A stretch of 64,000 bases of DNA from Tubiluchus corallicola (Eukaryota > Priapulida > Priapulimorpha > Priapulimorphida > Tubiluchidae). The translations under genes and the position numbers were made by a program. Under the pieces are notes generated by a model. The model was given only the letters and a program-made list of their open reading frames with translations. It ran no database searches and was not told the origin of the DNA. Below, one piece after another: positions 29,924-58,962 of this stretch. Each line of letters begins with the position of its first letter. Within the stretch, counting starts at the first letter, position 1. Where the stretch lies: positions 227,605 to 291,604 of the forward strand of contig JAQGDQ010000071.1 of the NCBI GenBank assembly GCA_030141605.1. The letters are read 5' to 3'.

Positions 29924-29992
29924 GTGTGTGTGTGTGTGTGTGCGTGTGCGTGTGCGTGTGCGTGTGCGCGTGCGCGTGCGCGTGCGTGTGCT
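29924..29992 (+). repeat. (TG)n/(CGTG)n alternating purine-pyrimidine tract
   Basis: An about 68-base strictly alternating tract with rising CG content (TG, then CGTGTG, then CGCGTG units). It is a good candidate for left-handed Z-DNA. Confidence 0.9.
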
Positions 29993-30462
29993 TGAATGAG
30001 TGTTGCGTGTTCTCCAAATGTCACTAGCCTATTCTTGTCCTTCACAGGCATAGAGCTTGAATAAATTATGTTTTTATAAATCATTCGAAGTAGATGATTC
30101 TGTTTGCAGTACTGTTGGTGACCTGTAATAAAGCCTTGGCAAAAGGCACATTAATTTATTTGGAAAAAGTGACAATTCTGGCTAGGCAAGAAAGTCAGGT
30201 AATCAAACAAAAACATTCAAGTGAGGGTTAGAGGTTAGGGTTAGGGTTATTTCTTTTTTCCTGTGACTTTTTTATCTGTGACTTTTTTACTTGTGACTAT
30301 ATTACCTGGATTTCTTCAGGTACTTGCAAGTACTACACATTCCTATACATAAATAATGACTATGATAAATTATATGTATTCAGTATTGGCCAGCGGTCCT
30401 GCGTCTTGTTTTCACGTGTCTTTCAGGCCCTGTACAATCGTAATTCTAAGAATATAATACTA
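29993..30462. other. Intergenic with a short TTAGGG cluster
   Basis: Three degenerate TTAGGG-like units at 30222-30250. Otherwise nothing recognised. Confidence 0.5.
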
Positions 30463-31131
30463 AGAGGGCCGTCTTAACAACATTATAGGCCCTCCCCTGC
30501 AAAGCAGTGCACTGGGCCTCCTACCTATTCAACCATTCACAGAGATAAAAATGTAAGTAGTTAATAAAATTAGACATATATTTTATTGTATTGGAACTCT
30601 CCACGAAACTAATGTTTAAACATTTAAAAACATACTGTACAGCAGAGATTAATCAACACAAACGTTTGAACAATATAACACGACCTTGAAAAACACAAAA
30701 ATTTCAACATATAAGTGACACTCAATTGGTAAACGATACGGACGGAAATGGCACAGTTTGAAATCACATATACTATGAGTTATTTGGCATTAGTCAAGTT
30801 TTCAACACAAACATTTCCGAAATTTCTTTGCAAAGAATTACTTTATGATTAGCTTGAAGACAACGGTCCTCAGGATATCATTTTCCATACAAGTCAGTTC
30901 AAACGCTGCTGCTTCATTGTGCTAGAAGCTGATTTTTTGTAAGCTCCAATCTTCAAAATGAACGTTCTCTCGCACAGAGGCTTAAATCAGAGGCGAATGC
31001 CAATGTCCACTTGTAAAACAATGACGATTTTTTATAGTTTAGTATAATATTCATAAGATTGCATGGGGCCCCGATACTCGTGGCGTTCCCGGGCAACTGC
31101 CTAGTGTGCTCATGCGCTAAGACGGCTCTGC
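30463..31131. mobile_element. hAT-like non-autonomous element
   Basis: The left end AGAGGGCCGTCTTA and the right end (reverse strand GCAGAGCCGTCTTA) are inverted copies. Each is followed inward by GC-rich, GGGCC-containing sequence, in contrast to the AT-rich centre. CAGAGCCGTCTTA ends are characteristic of a widespread hAT group. At 669 bp with no transposase frame it would need an enzyme supplied elsewhere. A clean 8-bp target duplication was not evident. Confidence 0.6.
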
Positions 31132-31339
31132 ATATTATACCCTACGGCACACATAGCAAGACATATAATATTTTCTATATTGTATAGTAACTACGGTCAG
31201 CCTTTGGATTAGAAGTCTACGAACTTTAAATTGCCAGACAAGTACAGTAGCGTTTGTGCAGGACTTGTGCTAGTTAAGTACTAGGATATAGTAAACGGAA
31301 TAATAATAGTAATAATAGGATAATAATACAAGTGTAATA

Positions 31340-40087
<8,748 letters not shown>

Positions 40088-42695
40088 AAGGCCCTTCAAA
40101 TTCATTTTTATATATTTGACAAGAGAACAACTGATATGGTTGTGAACAGTATACTCCATACTGCGTAATAGATTCTCCAGGAAGCATGTCTCCAGGAGGA
40201 GCGTTAATGATTAAACTATGCTATTGTTTTATGTCAGCTATTGTCAATTTACCTACAACGTGCAATTAGCTTTTCTGCTATTCTTGTTTGCTAACTATAC
40301 CCTCATTAGGAAACAATGTCAAACAATGAATAAGCGCACCAGAATCTATCATGGCTTCATCTTTCATGATGTCTGGTTCAGGCTACTTAAAAATCTGTTC
40401 AGTCTTGAGTCTCTTTACTGGACGGATTCCAAGGGTGGGACCCAAGAGGTAAGTCTAGTCACACGTTGTCATTATTGTTGTGGCTACAATAAAAGACCAC
40501 AGCTCGCAAACAAAACTGGTTAGGATCATAAAAACTCACAATCGCCACATAAGAAGATATATATGTTTGTATCTCCCTCTCGATCCAAAGGATTTGGGGT
40601 GGGCGGGGTATCCTTCGTTACTCTCGACTGGATCTCCTCCTAAAGTTTTTGAGCTAGGGCCACAATTTTTGGTCTATGGATAGGTCTTGTACAAAGCTCA
40701 ATATAGAAACTCGCAAATTTTTCTAGTATCGAACAGTTGTAGCTCGGGGCATGTTAAATGACAGGTGTTATTTGACGAGGCAAATGTGAACAGCATAAGT
40801 TCCGTCCACATTGGTTGACATCTGATCCCGTGGTCACGGGTCAAAAGCGACAAGTTCCGATTTTAGCATCTATTAATATATAAAATGAAAGTTCTTGTTG
40901 ATGGGTTGGCCTTTGACTCACGAGTTACACAGATCAAAAGGGCAGAAGTTCTAATTTCACTAAAACGAAATGCAATTCTTAGGTAACCTAGCACCTCATT
41001 TAATATTATGATCTTCAGAAAGTTGACCTACAGGTCACGGTTTGGAAAAAATGACAAGTTCAGATTTTACTGAAACTATTTGTATCAAGAACAACAGCAC
41101 ATATATACATATTGGATCCATTCCAAGAATGGAACCTAAATGGTCAGTTCTGTCACGCATAGTCGTCGTTGTCGCCGTCGTCATTATATTGCGGACATGA
41201 TCGGAAAAACCTACAGCTGTGGAATGTGGATGCAGCAAGGAATGGGTCTGGCCTACCTGTAATAGATTCTTGTTTTTGACTTTTTGCGGTGCGGAGTATA
41301 GTTATTTTTGTTCTAGGCTCACCGTAAGGACTTTTAATGACGATTTTGTTATTTAAAATAACACTAAAATAACAATGTTAGTATTCGTTGTACTGTGGTG
41401 TAGGTTAGTTATACGTTACACTGTTTTGCCGCAAGTACAAGAGGTAATTAAGCGAGTACACTCGTGAAAACCCGCTGTTTATCTACAAAGCAATTATCAA
41501 ACAATGATTTGAATTGCAAGATTAGTGGGGGTAATTACCTTGGCAGACAGACTTTTCACTCATTATCTACCCTCACAGAAAAAGAATACGTCACATATTA
41601 ACGTTCTAACTTTTATTTAAAATTTTGACAAGACACTTTGATCTGAGCACTGATAAACACTTTCGGTTAGACCTGTAAGCGGGTGTGTTAAAATGACTTG
41701 TATTTAATATATGAAAACAAAGTATGTCTTCAACGCAAAGAAACTGTTTAAAAGCCATTATTTCTGCAATCTATAGAGTTTCTGATTTTTTTAAAAGTTG
41801 ATTCTAGGACCCGACACACTCATAAAACATATATGCGAGTCATTTACAGGTACTGATGATTAAAATGTGTGTACAAAATAATGCGGGGGCATAAGCTGAT
41901 TTGCTCTGACATGCCGCATCGTATTAAATCTAACAAAATAACGCTTCCGTTTTTATTTATATTTATGATGCCCGTCTACACATGATACATGACATCGTAT
42001 CTCTTGCCAGTAGCTAATAGAAATCTATGTTAATGTTAATATTGGAGACTTGGAATTGACTCGTAACAGAAGAGCGATACTCGCAGGCGATTCCTGTAAA
42101 CAATTCTCATTCGATTGTCAGTAAAAGACTGCCAAACATACTTTGAAGGTTAAACTATAGGCCTGTAACAATTGAAAGCTTTGGCCACACATCGCTTGGT
42201 TAACGTACCATCCCTGTAGGGCGGATCACCTGAGAAACTGGATGGTTAGTTGTGCCTATATAATACTTCTGTTTATACATTCGCCAAATTCAAACGCCTT
42301 CAAAATGTAATTTCGGGGAAAAACAGAAAAAACTAATGGAAATGCTCTGTTTTTAAGACAGATTGAGATGAATTTCAAAAATCTTATTGCTTTATTTCAC
42401 GATCGTACTACTATCATACTCGCCCTGTGGGCAGTATTTGACATCCTGGAACTAGGCAAATACACCACCTTACCTACTACTCTAGATAAAGACAGCTCCC
42501 ACACGTTAGTTTCATTGTGAAATTTCCTTTTTATCATTTCTAGGCAGTGGCTGTAATTTTACTTGAGCAAAAATAATTCTATGCTATTCAGTGACCTCAT
42601 CAGTGATGTAGTTTTTTCCCTGCTAAGAGAGAGAGAGAGAGAGAGAGGGAGAAAAAGCGCTTTCTTGTCTTTCTATTGTTTAGTTGATTAGGTTT
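40088..42695. other. 3' flank of GT92 gene and intergenic spacer
   Basis: A candidate poly(A) signal AATAAA at 40488. A short (GA)n tract at 42628-42648. No coding region recognised. Confidence 0.5.
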
Positions 42696-50569
<7,874 letters not shown>

Positions 50570-52280
50570 AGCGGACATCTGTTTTATATATATAAATATA
50601 TATGCATATAAATCTTATTTTGTTGTCTGTATTACCTCTAATTGCATGTGCCTCTAGATACAAGTTTTGACAGCTTATATCCTATATGTAAGGTTCTTTA
50701 TTTAAAGAACCATAGTTTTAACAATTACGTGTGCGTAACATGTGATAGATTATAGTTGTCTTGTAACTCACGTAATATGCCATAATTTTTTTAATGTAAA
50801 ATAGACGAAGTAAAAAACAAAAATTTTGGTTAGCCACGAAATATACAAATTTTAGAAATAAAATTACAGTTAAAATTAATTAGCGTTGATAAAAAATGAA
50901 TTGGTTGAGCTCGCTGCCAAAGGCTACCGAATGCTGCCCCGTAAGGGTTAATGTTGCTGCTTCCTGCACAAAATACCATAATTTTTGATCTTTATGTGAT
51001 GCTTGCATTTTAAAAATAGTTGGGATTTATACAAGCACAAGTCAATATGTGCTGTAATTGTCTATATCTATCTGCTTCTTCTAGTGCAAACAGTTTGGGA
51101 TGTCTGGATCGCCTATAGATGACTTAACGAGACTGATAAAATGCGGTCCAAAATGGTTGTGAATGTTCATTTTGTAACAATGCAGCATCATGTAAGAAAA
51201 ACCTGCATTATGTATAGCAAATCACAAAATTCGTTATTGCGTTACATTTTTATGCGCTAACAATCATTATGTAACAAATATGGTTAACAACAAAGTAGAT
51301 TGGTCGTGATCTTTGGTTGTGCATTGTTACTTTCTGGGTTTGCTTTATTTTTTGGATTAGATCCGTATAAATCTGTTCTGTAAGTGCTGGTCTGGTTCTA
51401 CATCGGTCTAGTCTGCCTGTGCTACATGTCTGTCTGATGTCTGATCTATTTGAAGTCTGGTTTCGTTTGGGTTTGCTTTGACAAGGGTATCTTTTTACGT
51501 TGGGTACTGTCATAAAAAGAGGGACAATGTCTGAATATAAGTCGTTATTGCAACAAACTGGAAAAATGGTCTCTATTTTTCTCTTCGTAATTGGATATTG
51601 CCTCAAACAAGACTTTAATCAGTGTTCGAATTAAAATCTCGAAGCAAAATACGAGATCAGCATTGCAACCTAAGGGCTGCAATTGGTCTTGAAAAAAATC
51701 GTATTGTTTTTACCCAAGCATCGTCACAATAAGTCGGAAAAATGGTGATTTCCTGACCACACTGATACAGATGGAAAATTCGGAGCTTATCTTTGCAAAA
51801 TGAACAATGCCATCATTGCGAAAAGAACGAGCCAGCAGATGACCATGGAGGAAACACAAATTTTCCATTTTCCCAATACTGCAACGTTGTGACGTCATCA
51901 GTACTTCCGGTTCCAACTAAAGTGACCTTCTATAACTTTTTTGAGAATTGTAGAGTACTTAACTACAGGTGAGGCCTCTGTCGCGATCCCATCTAAAGAG
52001 AGATTCACCTGGCTAAATATCTCCATCAGCGAGACCAGACCTCTGATACATTAGACGCCAGACAGATCAGACATAAGCCAGACCTTTGACTGATAAGACC
52101 CCATGCAGACTAGACCAGACCAACGATAGACTAGGCCACACCGAGCCAGAACCATGCCAATAGCTAGAACAGATAGATGCTGATCCAGTCACATAATTAG
52201 ACCACGCCAGGCCGTGACAAAACCAAACCACAGGCTACGACCAACTCCACCTTAGCTTGTAATATCATGCAAATTTTCTT
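50570..52280. other. 3' flank of EGF/Kunitz gene, no gene seen
   Basis: AATAAA near 50856 may end the mRNA. Stretches at 51390-51450 (GTCTG/GGTCT words) and 51985-52220 (CCAGAC/AGACC words) are degenerate and complementary to each other. No coding region recognised. Confidence 0.5.
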
Positions 52281-52284
52281 GTTA

Positions 52285-53378
52285 CAATGATGGTTTAAAA
52301 TCAATAAATTAGCACTAAACTCAACTAAAACTAAATACATTTTATTCAGAGCTCGTAACAAACCTATAAATATGAACAGTATTATAAAAATTGATGGTAA
52401 TGCTGTAGAACAAGTAAGTGAAATGAAGTTCCTAGAGGTTATGTTAAATGAACACCTAGATTGGAAACCACACTTAAACATGATTCATTCTAAAGTTGCT
52501 AAAAACATCGAGTTAAACATTGTTTTACAAAAGAACACATAATCACTCTTTATAATTGTCTAGTACTGCCATACTTAACCTACTGTAATATACTTTGGGG
52601 GCACACCTACCCTTCAACTCTAGTTAAACTAAACTCTCTACAACGTAAATTTACAAGATCGATAGGTAATTTGAACAAGCGTGAACATGTAGGTCTTAAT
52701 CTTTTTAAGAATTATTCTATTCTAGTGCTAAACGATCTAATAAACCTGAATACCGCTGTGTTCATCTGCAAAACCAAACATAAACTTCACCCAGCTTTCT
52801 TTTTAAACCCATTATCTATTAACGTAAGTCATTACTCAACAAGATTTAACGAATTTTGTATTAAGTATTGCAGGACTGACGCGGCAAGGCACTTCATCAC
52901 TAACACTGGCCCTAGACTTTGGAATAACATAAACGAATACATAAAAAATTCTTTATCTATAAATAACTTCAAAAGAAATTTTAAAAATGAAATATTTTCT
53001 AATTATACAGAATAAATCAATTTCATTAATTACACTGCTGTCCCTGTCGTAATTCATTGTGTTGCTGGTTATGTCAATTTTTACATTTCTATAGTTCATG
53101 TTACTTCATACAGATACCATCGCACCTTTCTTCTTCTTTCTATTTTCTATTAACCTTTCTTCTATTCCTTTAGTGCTCTTTTCTATTACACTTAGTCCAC
53201 ATTCATTTGGGGTACTCTAAACAAGTAATTACTTCTTGAGTACCCCACGGGTCATTTGCGGCTTGGCATCTTGAACACATAATAATAAATATATTATTAA
53301 ATACTTTTATGTACAATGCTGTAATGATCATTGTGGATATATTTAATAAATAAATAAATAAATAAAAAATAAATAAAT
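52285..53378 (+). mobile_element. LINE 3' end with hairpin and (AAAT)n tail
   Basis: Frames on the + strand read KYILFRARNKPINMNSIIK, MKFLEVMLNEHLDWKPHL and HSKVAKNIE, then after a frameshift and stops near 52540-52640, RKFTRSIGN, ARHFITNTGPRLWNNI and NNFKRNFKNEIFS with a stop at 53015. This is the region from RT motif E to the C-terminus of a CR1/L2-type LINE. The 3' UTR ends with AATAAATAAATAAA at 53346-53378. A 9-bp perfect stem, GGGGTACTC / GAGTACCCC (53209-53217 with 53238-53246), lies in the UTR. Confidence 0.82.
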
Positions 53379-54094
<716 letters not shown>

Positions 54095-55058
54095 GCCATG
54101 TGCAGCTAAAAAAGCATAGGATGTTCGCATACGCTGCTGGCTTTCACCTTCCTGATCTTTCCTATTCCGTGATAACACATCATCATAATGATACTGGTTA
54201 GTCAATGATTGGCATCCATTACCGAGGTACTGTCACTCAGACGAAGTGCCAATTCCCATCTCTCAGGTTTACATCCAGAGGGATTGTATTAGCACTTATA
54301 CCTACACCGTTTGTATACAGTACCAATGAGTCATTTTTCACAGCAAATCGAACAACATTGCCAAGGTTAGCATCAGCCTCACTGTAGTTGCTTTTAAAAT
54401 CCTAGTTATGACGTTTTCTAGTATTCTGAAGTCGGTGTCAGTAAATTCGGGAAAAACAACCATTGTGTCTTCCAGTCATTAACATTATAAACATTATGGT
54501 TTCAGACTTTTAAGAAATTCCACTGGAGAGTGAAATGTACTCACTGAGCTTGTCTTCTGTTTGTTTTTTATTTAATATCGATCGATAATCGTAAGATTGT
54601 TTTCCGGACCAATTACTATCAAAATTTCGAGTAACACCAGCTCCGGTATTCAAGTACTCCTCTAGTGCGTCAGTTTCTTTATTAATCTGAAACATTAAAA
54701 TGACAAAGACAAGGGCAGAAAAGGCAGTGCTATAGCAAAAACATGTCGCACATTTTAAGTTTCACAATTCTTTCAGTCTTACAAGGTTCTCGCTTGTACA
54801 ACGAAGACACTTTTAAAAGATTTGATTAAGATTTATTTGCCTCAATATGTAGTAATTCGGAACAATGAAGCAAAAGGGCCACTGTCAAAATAATGTATCT
54901 TAAGCACCAAGTTGCATATTAACATTAAATTGCTGTTTTCAATCCGCTTGCAGAAATAATCATTTCAATAAAATAATAACAATGGAGAATGTGCCCTGCA
55001 TATAGGAACACCATATATGAATATACAGTTCTTTGTCAACAATTCTCATAGATATGGA
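54095..55058. other. Intergenic, nothing recognised
   Basis: Several short frames but none with a domain or splice context that I can support. Confidence 0.5.
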
Positions 55059-55316
55059 CTACATATCTATGTTCTACTGGACTGCAGGGCTACTGGACTA
55101 CATATCTATGTGCTACTGGACTGCATAATAATGTGCTACTGGACTGCAGGGCTACTGGACTGCATAATAATGTGCTACTGGAATACAGGGCTACTGGACT
55201 GCATAATAATGTGCTACTGGACTGCAGGGCTACTTTACTGCATAATAATGTGCTACAGGACGGCATAATAATGTGCTACTGGACTGCATAATAATGTGCT
55301 ACTGGACTGCAGGGGA
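55059..55316 (+). repeat. Minisatellite of two interleaved unit types
   Basis: Units GCTACTGGACTGCATAATAAT and GCTACTGGACTGCAGG alternate about ten times. Some early copies have ACATATCTATGT in place of GCATAATAATGT. A higher-order alternation of long and short units is visible. Confidence 0.9.
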
Positions 55317-55777
55317 CCCTAGACCGCAGTTCAAATAATAGTACTGCATGCACTATTACTTAAATTGTGCTTAGACTTTGTGCTGTTGTAAATTTCTTCT
55401 AATTTTGTATGAGTGAATTTGTAAATCTTACTGACGTAGCTACACTGACGAACCGAAACTAACGTCGAGGAACATGTTATTGCCTTCTTTGCTGGATTCT
55501 AAAAAGATAGGCGGCTACGCAAAATTTCAGTGCCACTTAGGCACAAGCACAAATTAAATATATTAATTGCTAAAACACTTGTATCAAACATTGGCAACAA
55601 AAGTGTAAATGCGCATTCGGAAAAGCGTGAATAACGCCATCAATGTATAGTGTAGTTAACACCATAGATCTTTGCATTTTACATTTGTTATAATATAGGC
55701 ACTCAATAGTTTAGTTGGTTTATTCCTTTTAATCGTACATCGTGGCTGGGAATCCAAACAACAGAACGTGCTTTATT
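55317..55777. other. Intergenic, nothing recognised
   Basis: No supported feature. Confidence 0.5.
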
Positions 55778-55945
55778 ATCAAAATGGCAACGGCACAACA
55801 AAAACGTATCTATTGCAACAAAATGGCAACGGAACGACCAAGATGTGCTTAGTGCATAGAATTGGCGACAGCGCAACCATGATGACATTGTGTCTTTTGA
55901 ATCGAAATGGCAACGACATGACCATAATGTGCTAAAAAGGCAATC
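55778..55945 (+). repeat. Degenerate about 40-bp tandem repeat
   Basis: Four or more copies built on AAAATGGCAACG(G/A)CA followed by CAACAA, CGACCA or CATGACC and a GTGCT-like end. Old and diverged. Confidence 0.65.
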
Positions 55946-56209
55946 GAAATGTTTAACCTGTTGTCATAATAGTGGTCAACTCCTTACCGTTGTGAAAGAG
56001 CGAAAAGAGTTTATTGTCAATAGCTATTACATTTATAATTAGCGTAGGTAACATATCGTAACTTAACCTTCCCCGCATAGTGGGGTAACCATTTGATAGA
56101 GGTAACAAAACAAAGAGTAATGTAGCACAGAACAATTTATTACATTAAAATATTACTGAAACAATAGAGAATCCATCACGACGTCATTATTTTGTGTGGA
56201 AGTTCTACA

Positions 56210-56530
56210 TGCCTTGTACTGTACAGCCTGCAGTTTCGTGGGGTATGATGTCAAAACTCATGGTCCTCCAATACTTCTTCTCAGATGTCTCACAAATTTG
56301 TCTTTGAATACTAATCAAGGGCTTTATCTTAGCTTCCGCGTTGTCTTTACAAGTGGTAGTTCGGTGGGATTAAGGTCCAGCGAATTTCCAGGTCGTTCAG
56401 TTCGATCGAGAAAATCAATCCCAGAGCTTTTGAGTCATTGCTCCGCTCATACTTCTCTAGATTGCAGGCTGCCCCAGATGTATAAACCTTCACACTATAT
56501 GTTGAGGGCGTCATGGATTTTATCATGTTT
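56210..56530 (-). mobile_element. Tc1/mariner transposase relic
   Basis: The minus strand reads GIDFLDRTERPGNSLDLNPTE, which matches the Tc1-family motif GI.FL..WPGNSPDLNPIE around the second catalytic Asp region, with W and I changed. It is followed by RQICETSEKKYWRTMSF and a stop near 56211. Upstream frames are broken by stops. Too short and damaged to be active. Confidence 0.6.
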
Positions 56531-57604
56531 CAGCAATACTTTGATTTAACAAGTTGCTTCCACTGTATTATTCGTAGTTTTTGTACCCCTAGCAAAAGTT
56601 TTCTGTGTAGCCCCCTTCCTTCTGTATGAAAGCACAGGTAAATCTTTAGTCTCTGCTTGCAAGTAGTGGTTACTACGGTCAGGTCACTCTAATCACCGTT
56701 ATAAAGGGCGAGTACTTAGCTAGAGTAAACAGTCAAAAGATCAAATAAAATAAATAGTAGAAAGCAAGAAAAAAAAATTTTTTGTAACTATTGGGACTTT
56801 TGATCTTCAAACATATAATAGTAAATTCCCGTTATATAGATTTTAACTGGACCGGATGTTGCCATTTATTTAAATATTTATTGCAAACACTTTTTAATTC
56901 TCTATTCCAGATCAATTATTTGAACACTGCAGAATGTAGGCAACAATTTGCCTGAGTCTGCAGCCTTTCTACACATTAAATATTTGGAAATAATGAATGA
57001 TGACTTATAAATAAGAGAAGAGCAGTTTGTTGAAAGCACTTATACCTAATTCTTTTTATATCTAGCCTACTTTCCAAACACTTTAAAGTCATGTATATCA
57101 TAACCGGCAAGTTTAAACACTCGGCATCCGCGATTTTCCAATTATAATTTACTCATCAAACACTTAAATTATGTAATTCATAAAGGTGTGCTGCCTTTCG
57201 TGATATAAAATGTGTAGTGGCAATAACTTTATCACTTCGTTTGTCGGATTTCGTTCAGGAAAGCACTAAGTGAAGATAATGAAGTTAGTAATCAAGAATT
57301 AATGAATTGAATATATAACGTCATCGCTTATATACCTACTTACGTAACTTATAAAACCGTTAAAAGTAGTCTATTTATCTCCGTTAATTTAGGAGATAAA
57401 ATGAACTACTATGTCCAGGATTGCTTTTCTAAATGAGGCAATAAAATGCCGTAATCTTGACTTTTTACTTTTGATATTCAAATTACCGTACATAAAATTT
57501 CTACAGAAATTTCTTCTGTTTCAAAACCTGCATATATATATACCTGAGTAATAATTCTCAAAAGCAGGGACATCACGTGGCATATAAGTGAACTGGACCC
57601 TCTT
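56531..57604. other. Upstream region of the peroxidase gene
   Basis: AT-rich. No promoter element could be supported with confidence, and no repeat was recognised. Confidence 0.5.
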
Positions 57605-58701
57605 ATGCAACCGTGGTTTTATTTACGTATTTTTTTCAGGCCCCATTCATTATTTCTTCTGAGTCTGCTGTTCATTGCTACGCAGATCGATGGTAAGTAT
57701 GTGTATTCTGTATTTGCGCTTATTATGAATCCTGTTTTTATTTATAGTTTGCTTACTGGATGTGCAGAACTTGTTGTTTATATAGTTCAGTAAGGCCTTC
57801 AGAAACTGGGTGGTTGTGATGAGACCAGAACCTGACTCATTATCAAGGTTAACCTTTTCAGCTGAACCACTGAACCAATCAAGGTGTCTTAGCCATGTGC
57901 GAATGAGGTTAACAGAAAGATCAACCGCCCAGAGGGTTTCCCATCTCGTCACTGACTTCAGCGCTATTTTTGACAATCGTCGCCAAACATGCTGTGAGCA
58001 GTGAGATCTCCCATGGGGCTTATTCCCCCAATGGTGCTAATTTTTTAAACCCGCTTTTATTACTGGACGAAACTTCTTTTCACTGAGAAAGGCCGTTGTA
58101 AAAATTGAATATTAAATGTGACGCATTGCACATTCGTATACATTTGTATAATTTGCTATAGAACTGATGAGTTTACATTATCATCATCGTTACGCTAAAG
58201 CAAAGGTTGCAAACGCTAAAACTTTGGAAAGAGTGAAACAAATCGAAAACGATAAACACGCAGCATTTTCTGGCAAAGTGTAAGTTTGCTTTTTGTTCAC
58301 TTTGATACATGGTAACCTATTCGTAAATGAAGAGCAAATTAAACTCTGTATTCACTTGTTAAAACGTACTGAGCTTAACCTAAAACTTTTCAAGCCTAAA
58401 AAATCTAAACTAGTGTAAAATTACGTAGAAGCAGTAAAAACGGTATTCAATAAAAGCGTTTAAAAATTATTGCATTTAGCACGGTATAAACGATTTCAGC
58501 ATAAAACCTAAATTAATGTAAAATTCACATGCGAAGAATATTAATTATGTAGAGTGTAAAAACTACGTGCTGTGTTGATTTTACTTTGTGTGTCGTAACG
58601 AGAACTGCAAACAAACGTTGTAATGCTTGCAACAAATGTTACAAAATTGATGAAGCCACTTTTTTGAACACAGCTTGTTAGAATGAAATTGAAACCTGAT
58701 A

Positions 58702-58775
<74 letters not shown>

Positions 58776-58802
58776 CACTACTGCTGCTACTACTACTACT
58801 AT

Positions 58803-58855
<53 letters not shown>

Positions 58856-58879
58856 TACTACTACTACTACTACTACTAT

Positions 58880-58962
<83 letters not shown>

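Noticed and set aside
30222-30250. Short interstitial TTAGGG run
   Set aside because: Only about three imperfect units; expected by chance and not evidence of a telomere or fusion.
57577-57604. TATA-like word (CATATAAG) upstream of the peroxidase ATG
   Set aside because: It is only about 20 bases before the start codon, which leaves no room for a transcription start between them.
57790-58020. 65-108 codon frames on both strands in the first peroxidase intron
   Set aside because: The segment is less AT-rich than its surroundings and may be a transposon scrap, but neither frame matches a recognisable domain and splicing skips it in frame.
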